64,000 nt of DNA from Kofleriaceae bacterium. Lineage in GTDB: Bacteria > Myxococcota_A > Polyangia > Haliangiales > Haliangiaceae. Below are positions 19,679 through 29,327 of this stretch, piece by piece (positions within the stretch are counted from its first letter, which is position 1; every line of letters begins with the position of its first letter). Under the pieces are notes generated by a model. That model saw nothing but the letters and a program-made list of their open reading frames with translations, made no database searches and was not told the DNA's origin. The position numbers and the translations under genes were made by a program. The DNA is taken from the NCBI GenBank assembly GCA_020633495.1, contig JACKDR010000002.1, forward strand, positions 463,293 through 527,292, given 5' to 3'.

Positions 19679-20290
19679 CTACAGGTCGACGTCGCCGGTG
19701 CCGATCGCCTTGCGGATCAGCTGACGCAGCCGCTTGCCGTCGGGGCCCTCGGGGCCCTCGAACTCGATCCCGAAGCCGGGGCCCTTGCCGGCGCGCACCC
19801 AGGCGACGTGCCCGCTCAGCGCGATCGGCGGCTCCTCGGGCACCGTGATCGACACCGAGATCGCCAGCCCGACGTCGGGCGGGTGCGCCGAGCGCACGAA
19901 GCACCCCCCGGCGCTCAGGTCCTCCACCACGCTGGTCTCGGCGGCGCGACCGTCGAGGCGGTACTCGACCGGCAGCGCCGACGGGAACCGCTTGTGCTCG
20001 CGATGCTTGGTATCCTCGAAGCGCACCTCGCCCTTGGCGAACCGCACCAGGAACTCGCGGGTCGACGCGTCGTCGTCGTCGATCCGGAGCTTCAGTCCCC
20101 CGTCGACCACCTCGACGCACCGCGCTCTCAGCAGCGGGCGGTTCGGTAGCTTGGGGAAGGCGATCTCGACGAGCAGCTGCTCGTCGAGCGTGGCCTCGGT
20201 CTTGGTGACGGCCAGCAGCGTGCCGCCCTTCTCGTCGAAGGCGGTCAGGAATGCTGATGCTGATGGATACGCCAGGGTCAGAAGGCGCAT
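19679..20290 (-). CDS. PilZ-domain protein
   Basis: The start is the ATG at 20290 with GGGGAGG upstream. The 203-residue protein has an N-terminal region of about 95 residues (a YcgR-N-like or second degenerate PilZ-like part) and a C-terminal PilZ domain. The c-di-GMP signature is partly readable: the basic box HREHKRFPSALPVEYR and the DLSAGGCFV turn (D/N-x-S-x-x-G). It resembles the short myxobacterial PilZ proteins (TIGR02266 type). It probably responds to c-di-GMP or works in motility/polarity; no partner gene is adjacent. Confidence 0.85.
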   Translation of the reverse strand: MRLLTLAYPSASAFLTAFDEKGGTLLAVTKTEATLDEQLLVEIAFPKLPNRPLLRARCVEVVDGGLKLRIDDDDASTREFLVRFAKGEVRFEDTKHREHKRFPSALPVEYRLDGRAAETSVVEDLSAGGCFVRSAHPPDVGLAISVSITVPEEPPIALSGHVAWVRAGKGPGFGIEFEGPEGPDGKRLRQLIRKAIGTGDVDL

Positions 20291-20318
20291 GGATCCTCCC
20301 CGGACACCAGGATATCGG

Positions 20319-20333
20319 ATCCGGGGCCCGGAC
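20319..20333. repeat. Degenerate GTCCGG-type palindrome (ATCCGG-GGC-CCGGAC)
   Basis: It differs from the 40712-40726 palindrome only at the first base. It lies 29 nt upstream of the PilZ gene start, in a promoter position. Confidence 0.35.
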
Positions 20334-20407
20334 CGTAAGCGCCTGCGCCCGCGAAGTCGGGATCGGAGGCTCGAACCGTGGGGTGACGCGTCGCGCGCAC
20401 CCGGGAC

Positions 20408-21470
20408 CTACATCCCGACCTTGCCGAAGCAGTCCTCGGCGGCCTCGATCGTCGACGCCTTCAGGAAGCAGCCGCGCGCCTCCGCCGACCACTTGCCGGC
20501 CTTGCAGGTGTTGACGACCTCGGTGATCGCCTCCTTCATCGCGCCCTCGACGTCGGCCTTCATCTCCGCGGGGACGTCGCCGAGCTGCGCCATCGCGAGC
20601 TGCGCGACGCGCTCGCCGACCGCCTGGCAGTCGTCGCCGCCGGTCCACGCCGGCACCGGCTTGGCCGCCGGCGCGTCGTCGTCGCCGCCGTCGCCGTCGT
20701 CGTAGACGTCGCCGTCGTCGTCGCCGGCGTCGTCGCCGGCCGCGTCGGCGGCCCGCATCTCGTCGGTGACGTACTGCTCGCAGCCCTGCAGGGCCTGCAT
20801 GTCGGCGGCGGTGAGCGCGCAGTCCTTGAGGACCTGGGGCCAGTTCTGCGCCTTGCACATCTCGAGGATCTGGGTGCGGACCTTGGCCAGCTCGCTGTCC
20901 ATCGCCTGCTCCGCCATCTTGCGGGTGTTGGCGTCCATGTCGCCGAGCTCGGCGTTGGCCGCGGCCTTGACGATCGCGTGGACGCGGTCCGCGACCGCGG
21001 TGCAGTCGCCGCCCTTGGCGCCCGGCGGCGGGAACTTCACGTTGGCGTAGGCGGCCATGTCGTCGTCGGCGCCGTCACCGGAGTCGTCGCTCGCCGGGGC
21101 GGCCTTGGCCTCCGCGGCCGGGGCCGCGCCTGGGGCCGCGCCCGCCGTCGTCGGCGCCGCGGCGGCGCGCGCGCGCGCCGCCACCGCCGCCGAACAGCCC
21201 ACCGAGCGCGGAGCCGACGCCGCCCATCGCGCCGCCCTTGCCGCCGAGCCCGAGGCTGGGCAGCGCGGCCTTGGCGCTCGACGCCTCCGCCATCGCGCCC
21301 TTGAGCGCCGACAGCGCCGCGGGCTCCTCGGCCTTGGCGGCCGGCTCGGCGGCCGGCTCGGCGGCCGGCTCGGCGGCGGCGGGCTTGTTGCTGGTCTTGT
21401 CGTCCTTCTTGCAGGCGGTCAGGCCCACGACCACAGCGGCGCTCAGCGCCAGGCGTGTCACCAGGTTCAT
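20408..21470 (-). CDS. Cys-rich lipoprotein with a duplicated four-Cys domain, one frameshift
   Basis: The start is the ATG at 21470 with AGGAGGAA upstream. The signal peptide and lipobox (LTAC) are followed by EPAAEPAA repeats and Gly-rich sequence. The frame shifts in a GCGCGCGCGC run near 21170-21180; adding one GC pair (or removing one base) joins the halves into about 354 residues. The second half holds two similar domains of about 75-85 residues. Each begins GGD-C, continues with a long helix and ends C-x4..6-W...C...C (MCKAQNWPQVLKDC; TCKAGKWSAEARGC). An Asp/Gly-rich linker separates them. Function unknown; disulfide-stabilised envelope domains are inferred. Confidence 0.7.
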
Positions 21471-21567
21471 CGGTTCCTCCTCGCCGGTCAGTGTGCGCTG
21501 CCGTCGAGTCGGCGCGCAAGCGACCGGGCGGCGCCCGGTGCGCGTCGCGCTCGCCGAAAATGACGAC

Positions 21568-21591
21568 GGCCGGGTGGCGAGCCACCCGGCC
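21568..21591 (-). terminator. 11-bp hairpin followed by a T-run (minus strand)
   Basis: GGCCGGGTGGC and GCCACCCGGCC pair perfectly around a 2-nt loop. On the minus strand the stem is followed about 7 nt later by ATTTTC. It lies 58 nt past the stop of the barrel gene at 21649 and before the next gene, fitting an intrinsic terminator. Confidence 0.65.
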
Positions 21592-21648
21592 GGTTCGACG
21601 CTGCGCCGATCGTCGCGGACGTCTCCGCGATCGATCAGGCCCGGTCGA

Positions 21649-22278
21649 TCACCACCAGAAGCCGGCGCGGATCGACGCGGTCAGCAGGCCGAAGTTGATG
21701 GTGTCGAACTTGTCGGCGAAGGTCAGGCTGGCGCCGATGCCGGTGCCCAGCGTGAACTGCGGCATGACCTCCATGTCGACGCCCATCAGGCCGCCGACGC
21801 CGAGCGCGAGGGTGTCACCCGCGGCGCTGAAGTCGCTGATCGCCAGGAACGCGGCCGGCTCGATGTACGGGTGGATCTTGCCCTTCATCGGCTTGTACAT
21901 GCGGTAGCCGACGCCGAGCGAGATGCCGAAGGTCGTCGACGACATCGTCGGATCGACGGGATCGACGCCCTTGTTGAGGTTGATGCCGACGCTGAGGTCG
22001 AGCCAGTTGTCGCCCATCGCGTACAGGAAGTCCGCGGCGGCGCCGTTGCCGCCGGTCGGGAACGTGGTCTCGATGCCCATGGTGAGGCCGCTGTCGCCTC
22101 CGTCGTCCCCGCCGCCGCCGCTGTCGTCGGAGCTCATGTCGCCGCCGCCGCCGCCGCTCGAGTCGGAGCCCATGTCTCCGCCCATGTCATCGCCGCCCAT
22201 CTCGTCATCGGGCTGCGCGGCCGCCGTACCGACGAACGCGAAGGTCATCACTGCACAGGACGCAAGAAGCTTCTTCAT
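21649..22278 (-). CDS. Outer-membrane beta-barrel protein
   Basis: The start is the ATG at 22278 (MKKLLASCAVMTFAFVGTAAAQ) with CCAGGAGGAA upstream. The 209-residue protein has a Sec signal peptide, then an acidic Asp/Gly/Met linker of about 45 residues (DDEMGGDDMGGDMGSD). About 150 residues of alternating hydrophobic strands follow, ending SIRAGFWW. The C-terminal aromatic and strand pattern fits a small 8-10 strand barrel. The acidic linker may bind divalent metal. No partner is evident. Confidence 0.8.
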   Translation of the reverse strand: MKKLLASCAVMTFAFVGTAAAQPDDEMGGDDMGGDMGSDSSGGGGGDMSSDDSGGGGDDGGDSGLTMGIETTFPTGGNGAAADFLYAMGDNWLDLSVGINLNKGVDPVDPTMSSTTFGISLGVGYRMYKPMKGKIHPYIEPAAFLAISDFSAAGDTLALGVGGLMGVDMEVMPQFTLGTGIGASLTFADKFDTINFGLLTASIRAGFWW

Positions 22279-22422
22279 GTGGTTCCTCCTGGCCCGTTGG
22301 TAACCGGGTTTTGCGCGTGTGGGCAACTTTCGTACACATAACTGCGTGACGCCCACCACAGCAGAACTCCATGAAGCCGCGGGGTTGACAGGGGGCCTGA
22401 TCTGCGACCCCGGCGCCCGCGG

Positions 22423-22998
<576 letters not shown>

Positions 22999-23134
22999 GG
23001 CGACAGGATCTCCCCATGCCAACCCGTTGTCACGCTGGATGACCTGATGGAGCGGCGGCAGGGTCGCCCCTCGGCCTGGCGCAGTGGCTCACGTCGGTTG
23101 ACCGCCTCCGCCCGCGGGGCGACATTGAACCGAC

Positions 23135-23968
23135 ATGGCCGCCGCGAGGACGAGTCGGACGAAGGCAACACCGAAGAAGCCAGCGGTCGCCAGGGCGAAG
23201 GTCGCCGGGGCGAAAGCCTCCAGCGCGAAGGTCGCCACGTCGAAGCCCGCGAAGGCGAAGGTGAAGGTGGCGCCGCCGAAGGGCGCCGACGTGAAGGCCA
23301 CCGAGCCGAAGGCCGTCGCCCAGCAGTCATCGACAGCGTCGTCGTCGACCCTCGCCGAGTCGTGGGCTCGTCTCGAGGGATGGTTCGCGGCCCATTACCC
23401 CACGCTGGCCCTCAAGCTGCGTCCGCCCGCCGCGCCGAAACAGATCGCCGCCGCGGAGAAGGCGCTGGGCGTGACCTTTCCGGCCGACTTCCGCGCGTCA
23501 CTGCTCGTTCACGACGGTCAGGACGACGATCCGGGCGTGCGCCTGTTGCCGTTCGCTCAGCGGCTCGGCTCGCTCGCGTCCTTGACGCGGTGCTGGAAGG
23601 ACGATCGGGGGCTGTTCGACAAGGCCGAGATGGCTACCCGACTGGAGTGGCTGGACGCCACCCGGCGAGTCCGCCAGGTCCATCTGCATCCCGCGCACGT
23701 TCCGATCGCCGGCTCGAAGTACTGGGACTACGGACGCCTGTTGCTCGACTTCCTCCCGGGTCCGGACGGCTCGGCCGGGCAGCTGATCGCGCGCGACGAC
23801 GTCGACTTCGTCTACGTGTGCGCGGGCGTCGGCGAGCTCCTCGCCCGCACCGCGCGTGGGCTCGAGGACGGCCGGATCCACGTCCGCGCCACGACGTACG
23901 ACAGCGAGCTCGTGTACCTCGACAAGCCGGGTGGCAAGCCCGTCGCCCCGGCGCGCTTCTTCGCGTAG
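23135..23968 (+). CDS. SMI1/KNR4 (SUKH) family protein with histone H1-like N-terminal tail
   Basis: The start is the ATG at 23135. Residues 1-65 are almost entirely Lys, Ala, Pro, Val and Thr (KPAVARAKVAGAKASSAKV and similar), like H1-type tails. The rest (about 70-260) is an SMI1/KNR4 fold: a Trp-rich first helix (WARLEGWFAAHYPTLALKL), the PPAAPKQIAAAEKALG-VTFPADFRASLLVHDGQ motif, and W-containing strands. SUKH proteins are often immunity proteins to polymorphic toxins, but no toxin gene is adjacent. The tail may bind DNA, RNA or membranes. Confidence 0.82.
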   Translation: MAAARTSRTKATPKKPAVARAKVAGAKASSAKVATSKPAKAKVKVAPPKGADVKATEPKAVAQQSSTASSSTLAESWARLEGWFAAHYPTLALKLRPPAAPKQIAAAEKALGVTFPADFRASLLVHDGQDDDPGVRLLPFAQRLGSLASLTRCWKDDRGLFDKAEMATRLEWLDATRRVRQVHLHPAHVPIAGSKYWDYGRLLLDFLPGPDGSAGQLIARDDVDFVYVCAGVGELLARTARGLEDGRIHVRATTYDSELVYLDKPGGKPVAPARFFA

Positions 23969-24257
23969 CGACGCGCTGCGACGACGCTGGCCAGGCCGGG
24001 CCCGTCGCGGCGAGGTGCGCGCCCGTCGTCGCCGGTCGACGACCGTCCGAGGTCGGCCCACGCGGCGAGGTGGCACCTGGCTGCCGCACATTGCCGGCCC
24101 GTGAGCTGGCCGATCTCCGGCGGATTCTGCCCTGATTTCCGCAGACTCCCGGTCCGGTGACCGTCGTCACATATCGGACCCTTGTACCGGAGGCGTTCTT
24201 GGCGCAACTCTCTCGGCCGCCGTGCGTTGCGAGGGGCGACGCAGCCGTCGAGGGACC

Positions 24258-26027
24258 ATGCAGACCACCGTGCATTTCAATCAGCTGCCCAAGTCCGTGC
24301 GCGAGCGCTTCATCGCCGCCACCCACGACCAGGGCTCTCCCACTCCGTTGCTCGCCACCAAGATGACGCCGGGCGGCATGATCGCCTGGGCGGTGATCGC
24401 GGTGCTCGTCGCCGTGTTCACCGCGCGCTTCGCGTGGTCGTCGGGGATCACCAGCCCGTACTCGGGGCCGTGGCAGATCCCGGGCCTGGTCGCGCTCACC
24501 GGCATCGTGCTGAGCGCCGCCTGGGTCGTGTTCGCCGCGGTCAAGCGCCAGCTCATGAAGTCGCGGATGCCGTACGTCCCCGGCATGTACCTGCTCGGCG
24601 CCGATCTGATCGACGCGCGCAGCCCGCAGCTGCGGGTGGTGCCGCTGATGGCGTGCCGGCCGCAGATCGTCCACCACCACTACAACGGCGCCTACGTGCG
24701 GACCTCGTTCCGCTTCACCCCGCCCACCGGCGGCGCCTTCGAGTTCAGCGTCCGGCCGCGCCACGCCGCCGAGGCCGTCATCGACGAGATCGAGAAGACC
24801 ATCCGCCTGGTCGCGGTGGTCAAGCAGATCGGCGATCAGGAGGTGCTCGCCAAGATCGACGTCTTCGCCGGCCTGCGCGACGGCGACGGCAACCTGGTGG
24901 CGCCGTCGCGGCCGCCCGACCCGGTGCCGCCGCTGGCCGCCGACGTGCCGTCGGCGCTGGCCCGGCCCGCGCTGGCCGCGCTGGTCGCGTCGGCGCTGCT
25001 CGGCCCCGGCCTGTGGTACCTGCGCAACCGCGCCCACGACCACGCCGCGTTCGAGCACGCGACCTCGAGCTACGAGCTGCGCGCCTACCTCGGGTGGGGC
25101 AAGCTGCACCGCGCCGAGGCCCAGAAGCGCTACTTCGAGCTGTCGCTCGAGGAGGCCAAGCGCGCCGACAGCGTCACCGCGCTGCGCACGTTCCTGACCC
25201 AGCAGGCCGACGCGCCCGAGGAGCTCAAGGTCCAGGCCCGCGAGGCCATCCACGAGTTCTTCGCCGCCGCGCTCGAGAAGTTCCGCGCCGTCGCGTCCAA
25301 CGACGCCGAGACCGTCGCCTTCGTCGAGCGCCTGCTGGCGTTCGAGGAGCAGCACGACTCGCCCGGCCTGATCGTCCAGTTCCGGCCGCCGCGCACCGAG
25401 CAGCTCACCGGCATGGACGGCATGGTCAAGGAGATGGCCGGCGACCAGTACGACTTCGCGCCGCTGGCGCCGCAGTTCAGCGACGCCACCGCCGGGCCGC
25501 GCGAGAGCGAGATCGTCACCAACCTCACCACCGGCTTCGGCCAGGTCTTCACCCAGGACGTCCTGCACCTCGAGAACGGCGGCCGGCTGTCGCCCGAGGG
25601 CGAGCCGCCCACCGATCGGGCGTCGATCGAGGTCAGCTACGAGGTCCAGCCCTACTTCGAGGACGATGGCTCGCCGGTCATCTACACGATGACCGAGCCG
25701 CTCGACTCGATCATGCCGCCGGGCGCCGGCGACGACGACGCGCTGCCCACCGGCAAGCGCCTGTACCTCGGCATCGAGGTCGCGTTCGACATCACGATGC
25801 GGGTGCCGGGCGAGGCCCAGCCGCGGACCCTGACCCTGCTGGTGCAGCCGCCGGAGCGCTTCACGGTGTCGACCAGCGGCTACGGCAGCAACCCCGACGA
25901 CTCCAGCATCTACTCGGTGATGAGCTCGCGCGCGTTCGACCAGCTGCAGGCCAAGCTGTCGAGCGCGTTCTTCACGGTGGGCGACACCACCGGTGAAGGT
26001 GCGATGCCGGAGCTGCTGGACGAGTAG
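24258..26027 (+). CDS. Hypothetical membrane protein, 589 aa
   Basis: The start is the ATG at 24258 with GAGGG 2 nt upstream (a short spacing). Two membrane helices lie near residues 38-60 and 75-97, and a third near 240-258 (LAALVASALLGPGLWYLRN). Between helices 2 and 3 is a ~140-residue soluble domain (VHHHYNGAYVRTSFRFTPP). After helix 3, ~330 residues follow, with a helical segment (KRYFELSLEEAKRADSV) and a beta-rich acidic end. The family is not recognised; the topology suggests a sensor or transport-associated protein. The kinase gene starts 82 nt downstream. Confidence 0.75.
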   Translation: MQTTVHFNQLPKSVRERFIAATHDQGSPTPLLATKMTPGGMIAWAVIAVLVAVFTARFAWSSGITSPYSGPWQIPGLVALTGIVLSAAWVVFAAVKRQLMKSRMPYVPGMYLLGADLIDARSPQLRVVPLMACRPQIVHHHYNGAYVRTSFRFTPPTGGAFEFSVRPRHAAEAVIDEIEKTIRLVAVVKQIGDQEVLAKIDVFAGLRDGDGNLVAPSRPPDPVPPLAADVPSALARPALAALVASALLGPGLWYLRNRAHDHAAFEHATSSYELRAYLGWGKLHRAEAQKRYFELSLEEAKRADSVTALRTFLTQQADAPEELKVQAREAIHEFFAAALEKFRAVASNDAETVAFVERLLAFEEQHDSPGLIVQFRPPRTEQLTGMDGMVKEMAGDQYDFAPLAPQFSDATAGPRESEIVTNLTTGFGQVFTQDVLHLENGGRLSPEGEPPTDRASIEVSYEVQPYFEDDGSPVIYTMTEPLDSIMPPGAGDDDALPTGKRLYLGIEVAFDITMRVPGEAQPRTLTLLVQPPERFTVSTSGYGSNPDDSSIYSVMSSRAFDQLQAKLSSAFFTVGDTTGEGAMPELLDE

Positions 26028-26109
26028 CGCCGACCCGATCGTCGTTCACGTCGACGATGCCGTGCGGGCGCGCTCGCGCCCGCCGGCCCATGCCGTATCC
26101 TCAGCAGGC

Positions 26110-27709
<1,600 letters not shown>

Positions 27710-27713
<4 letters not shown>

Positions 27714-28126
27714 ACCTCGAAGACGCGATCGCGCTGGCGGTGGAGGCCCACCGTGGCCAGACCGACAAGGTCGGGCAGCCCTACATCCTGCACCCGCTGC
27801 GGGTCATGTTCCGGTGCGAGACCGAGCACGAGCGCATGGCCGCGATCCTCCACGACGTCGTCGAGGACTGCGGCATCTCGCTCGACGAGCTGCGCCGGCG
27901 CGGCGCGCCCGAGGCGGTGGTCGCGGCGGTCGACGGCCTGACCCGTCGCGACGGCGAGACCTACGAGCAGTTCATCGACCGCGCCGCCGGCGATCCGGTG
28001 GCGCGGCGGGTCAAGCTGGCCGACCTCGAGGACAACATGGACGTCCGCCGGTTGCCCGAGGTCGGCGAGAAGGACCGCGCGCGGCTCGACCGCTACGCGC
28101 GGTCCTACGCGCGGCTCCGCAAGTGA
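27710..28126 (+). CDS. HD-domain protein, small alarmone hydrolase-like (SpoT/MESH1 type)
   Basis: The start is the GTG at 27710, overlapping the kinase stop. The 138-residue protein is nearly all one HD_4 domain. It shows HPLRVMFR (His ligand), HDVVEDCG (HD and the catalytic ED) and KLADLEDNMD (last Asp ligand). These are the metal and catalytic signatures of (p)ppGpp 3-prime pyrophosphohydrolases of the SpoT/MESH1 group. It lacks synthetase, TGS and ACT domains, so it would only degrade alarmones. The kinase coupling suggests phosphorylation-linked control of the stringent response; that is inference. Confidence 0.82.
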
Positions 28127-28160
28127 GCCGCCGGTCGACGCGCGGGCCCTGAACGAGCGA

Positions 28161-28187
28161 CGGGTCCGACGAGGAACGTCGGACCCG
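28161..28187. terminator. 10-bp hairpin between convergent genes
   Basis: CGGGTCCGAC and GTCGGACCCG pair perfectly around a 7-nt loop. The hairpin lies between the HD-domain gene (ends 28126, plus) and the membrane gene (ends 28228, minus), a bidirectional terminator position. There is no T-run. Confidence 0.5.
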
Positions 28188-28227
28188 CCTGGATGCCCAG
28201 ATCGCCGTGCGATCGCTCAGGTCGTGA

Positions 28228-28674
28228 TCAGCCCCGCCACTTGATCAGGAACAGCACGGCGCTGCACAGGCCGATGATGCCGATCGGTAGCGAGAAGCCG
28301 AGCAGCTTCTTCTGGATCTCGAGCCCCTTTTTCTCGGCTGTCCCTTCGCCCGGGATCCATGTCGCGATCAGTCCGAAGCCCAGGATGAAGCCCAGGATGA
28401 TCTCCGACAGGATGTAGAACAGGCACGCGAACGCCGCGAGCTTGTCGATCTTCATCACGAGGCTGAACCAGGACATGTCCAGCCCGCCCCACGAGAAGAT
28501 CACGTAGTGCAGCAGGTCCCAGATGCCGTAGAAGAGCAGGCCGACCCCCAGGAAGCCCTGGTACGGCGCCACCTTCGCGAACAGTTCTTTGGCCTCCGGC
28601 TTCTTCGCGATGATGAAGCTCGACAGCGCGATGAGACTGCCCAGGATCACTGCCAGTGGTCCGATCAGATACAT
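28228..28674 (-). CDS. Small integral membrane protein, 4 TM
   Basis: The start is the ATG at 28674 with AAAGGGGGG upstream. The 148-residue protein has four hydrophobic helices (about 2-24, 40-62, 80-105, 122-145) with short charged loops (KKPEAKELFAKV; EKKGLEIQKK). Its codons are visibly less GC-rich than those of its neighbours (many A/T third positions, Lys/Phe/Ile-rich), hinting at different origin or constraint. The family is not recognised. Confidence 0.8.
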   Translation of the reverse strand: MYLIGPLAVILGSLIALSSFIIAKKPEAKELFAKVAPYQGFLGVGLLFYGIWDLLHYVIFSWGGLDMSWFSLVMKIDKLAAFACLFYILSEIILGFILGFGLIATWIPGEGTAEKKGLEIQKKLLGFSLPIGIIGLCSAVLFLIKWRG

Positions 28675-28777
28675 GAAACCCCCCTTTGGGTCCGTTGATG
28701 ACCGTAAGGGTCACACGCATGCCCCGCGCTGTCACCCGCGGGGCCACGCCATCGTGACCTACTCCCGAGATCGGCCG

Positions 28778-28799
28778 GCGAGCCCGTAACCGGGCTCGC
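28778..28799. repeat. 9-bp hairpin GCGAGCCCG / CGGGCTCGC
   Basis: A perfect stem with a 4-nt loop between the transposase fragment and the membrane protein gene. It could end transcription entering from the transposase remnant on the minus strand. Confidence 0.35.
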
Positions 28800-28836
28800 G
28801 GCCGATTCCGCGGCCGAACGCCGCGGCGCGGCGCGG

Positions 28837-29022
28837 CTAGGAGCGTGTACCCGATGGCCCCCCGGGCCGGGAGGCGTGGATCCGGTCCTCGATCGCCCGC
28901 AGGTTCAGCCGCGCGACGAACCCCTCGACGAAGTACAGCAGGTGCGACGCCGGCAGCCAGTCACGCGGCGACGGCGGCAACAGGAACGACTGCATCGGCG
29001 CGTACTGACGGTAGGCCTTCAC
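28837..29022 (-). pseudogene. IS1182-type transposase, N-terminal fragment
   Basis: Sixty-one codons from a GTG at 29022 read MKAYRQYAPMQSFLLPPSPR then DWLPASHLLYFVEGFVARLN and AIEDRIHA. This is the conserved start of IS1182-family transposases (DUF772 region). After SRPGG the match ends and a TAG follows at 28837, so the DDE catalytic part is missing. I see no terminal inverted repeats or second fragment within the adjoining 300 bases. It is a dead remnant marking an old insertion site. Confidence 0.8.
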
Positions 29023-29327
29023 CCCGCCATTCGATCAGCCCGCCGCGCTGGTGTCGATCCCTTCGTGCACGACCGCGGTGGTGCCAGGCCACGCCGGCAC
29101 GGGTGACGCGAGCGTGTGGGGGCGGCCGACGGCGAGTTCCGCAGCGGGTCCGCGCCACCACGCGACTGCGTCACCGCCCTCGGCACCCCCACCGCCCGCG
29201 GTCTTGTCACCGCGAGGACTGTCTGAGCCGGAGGACGCCCCCCCGCGCTCGCGGCAGGACCCGTGCCGGCGGCCCGCGGTCTCCACACCGCTCGCGCAGG
29301 CGGGTATCCGCTACGCGCTCCTCGCTC
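29023..29327. other. Intergenic region beside the transposase fragment
   Basis: No gene is supportable in either direction. It may contain the original left flank of the insertion. A short hairpin CTCGCT-CCT-AGCGAG (29321-29335) overlaps the stop codon of the giant MopE-repeat gene. Confidence 0.4.
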
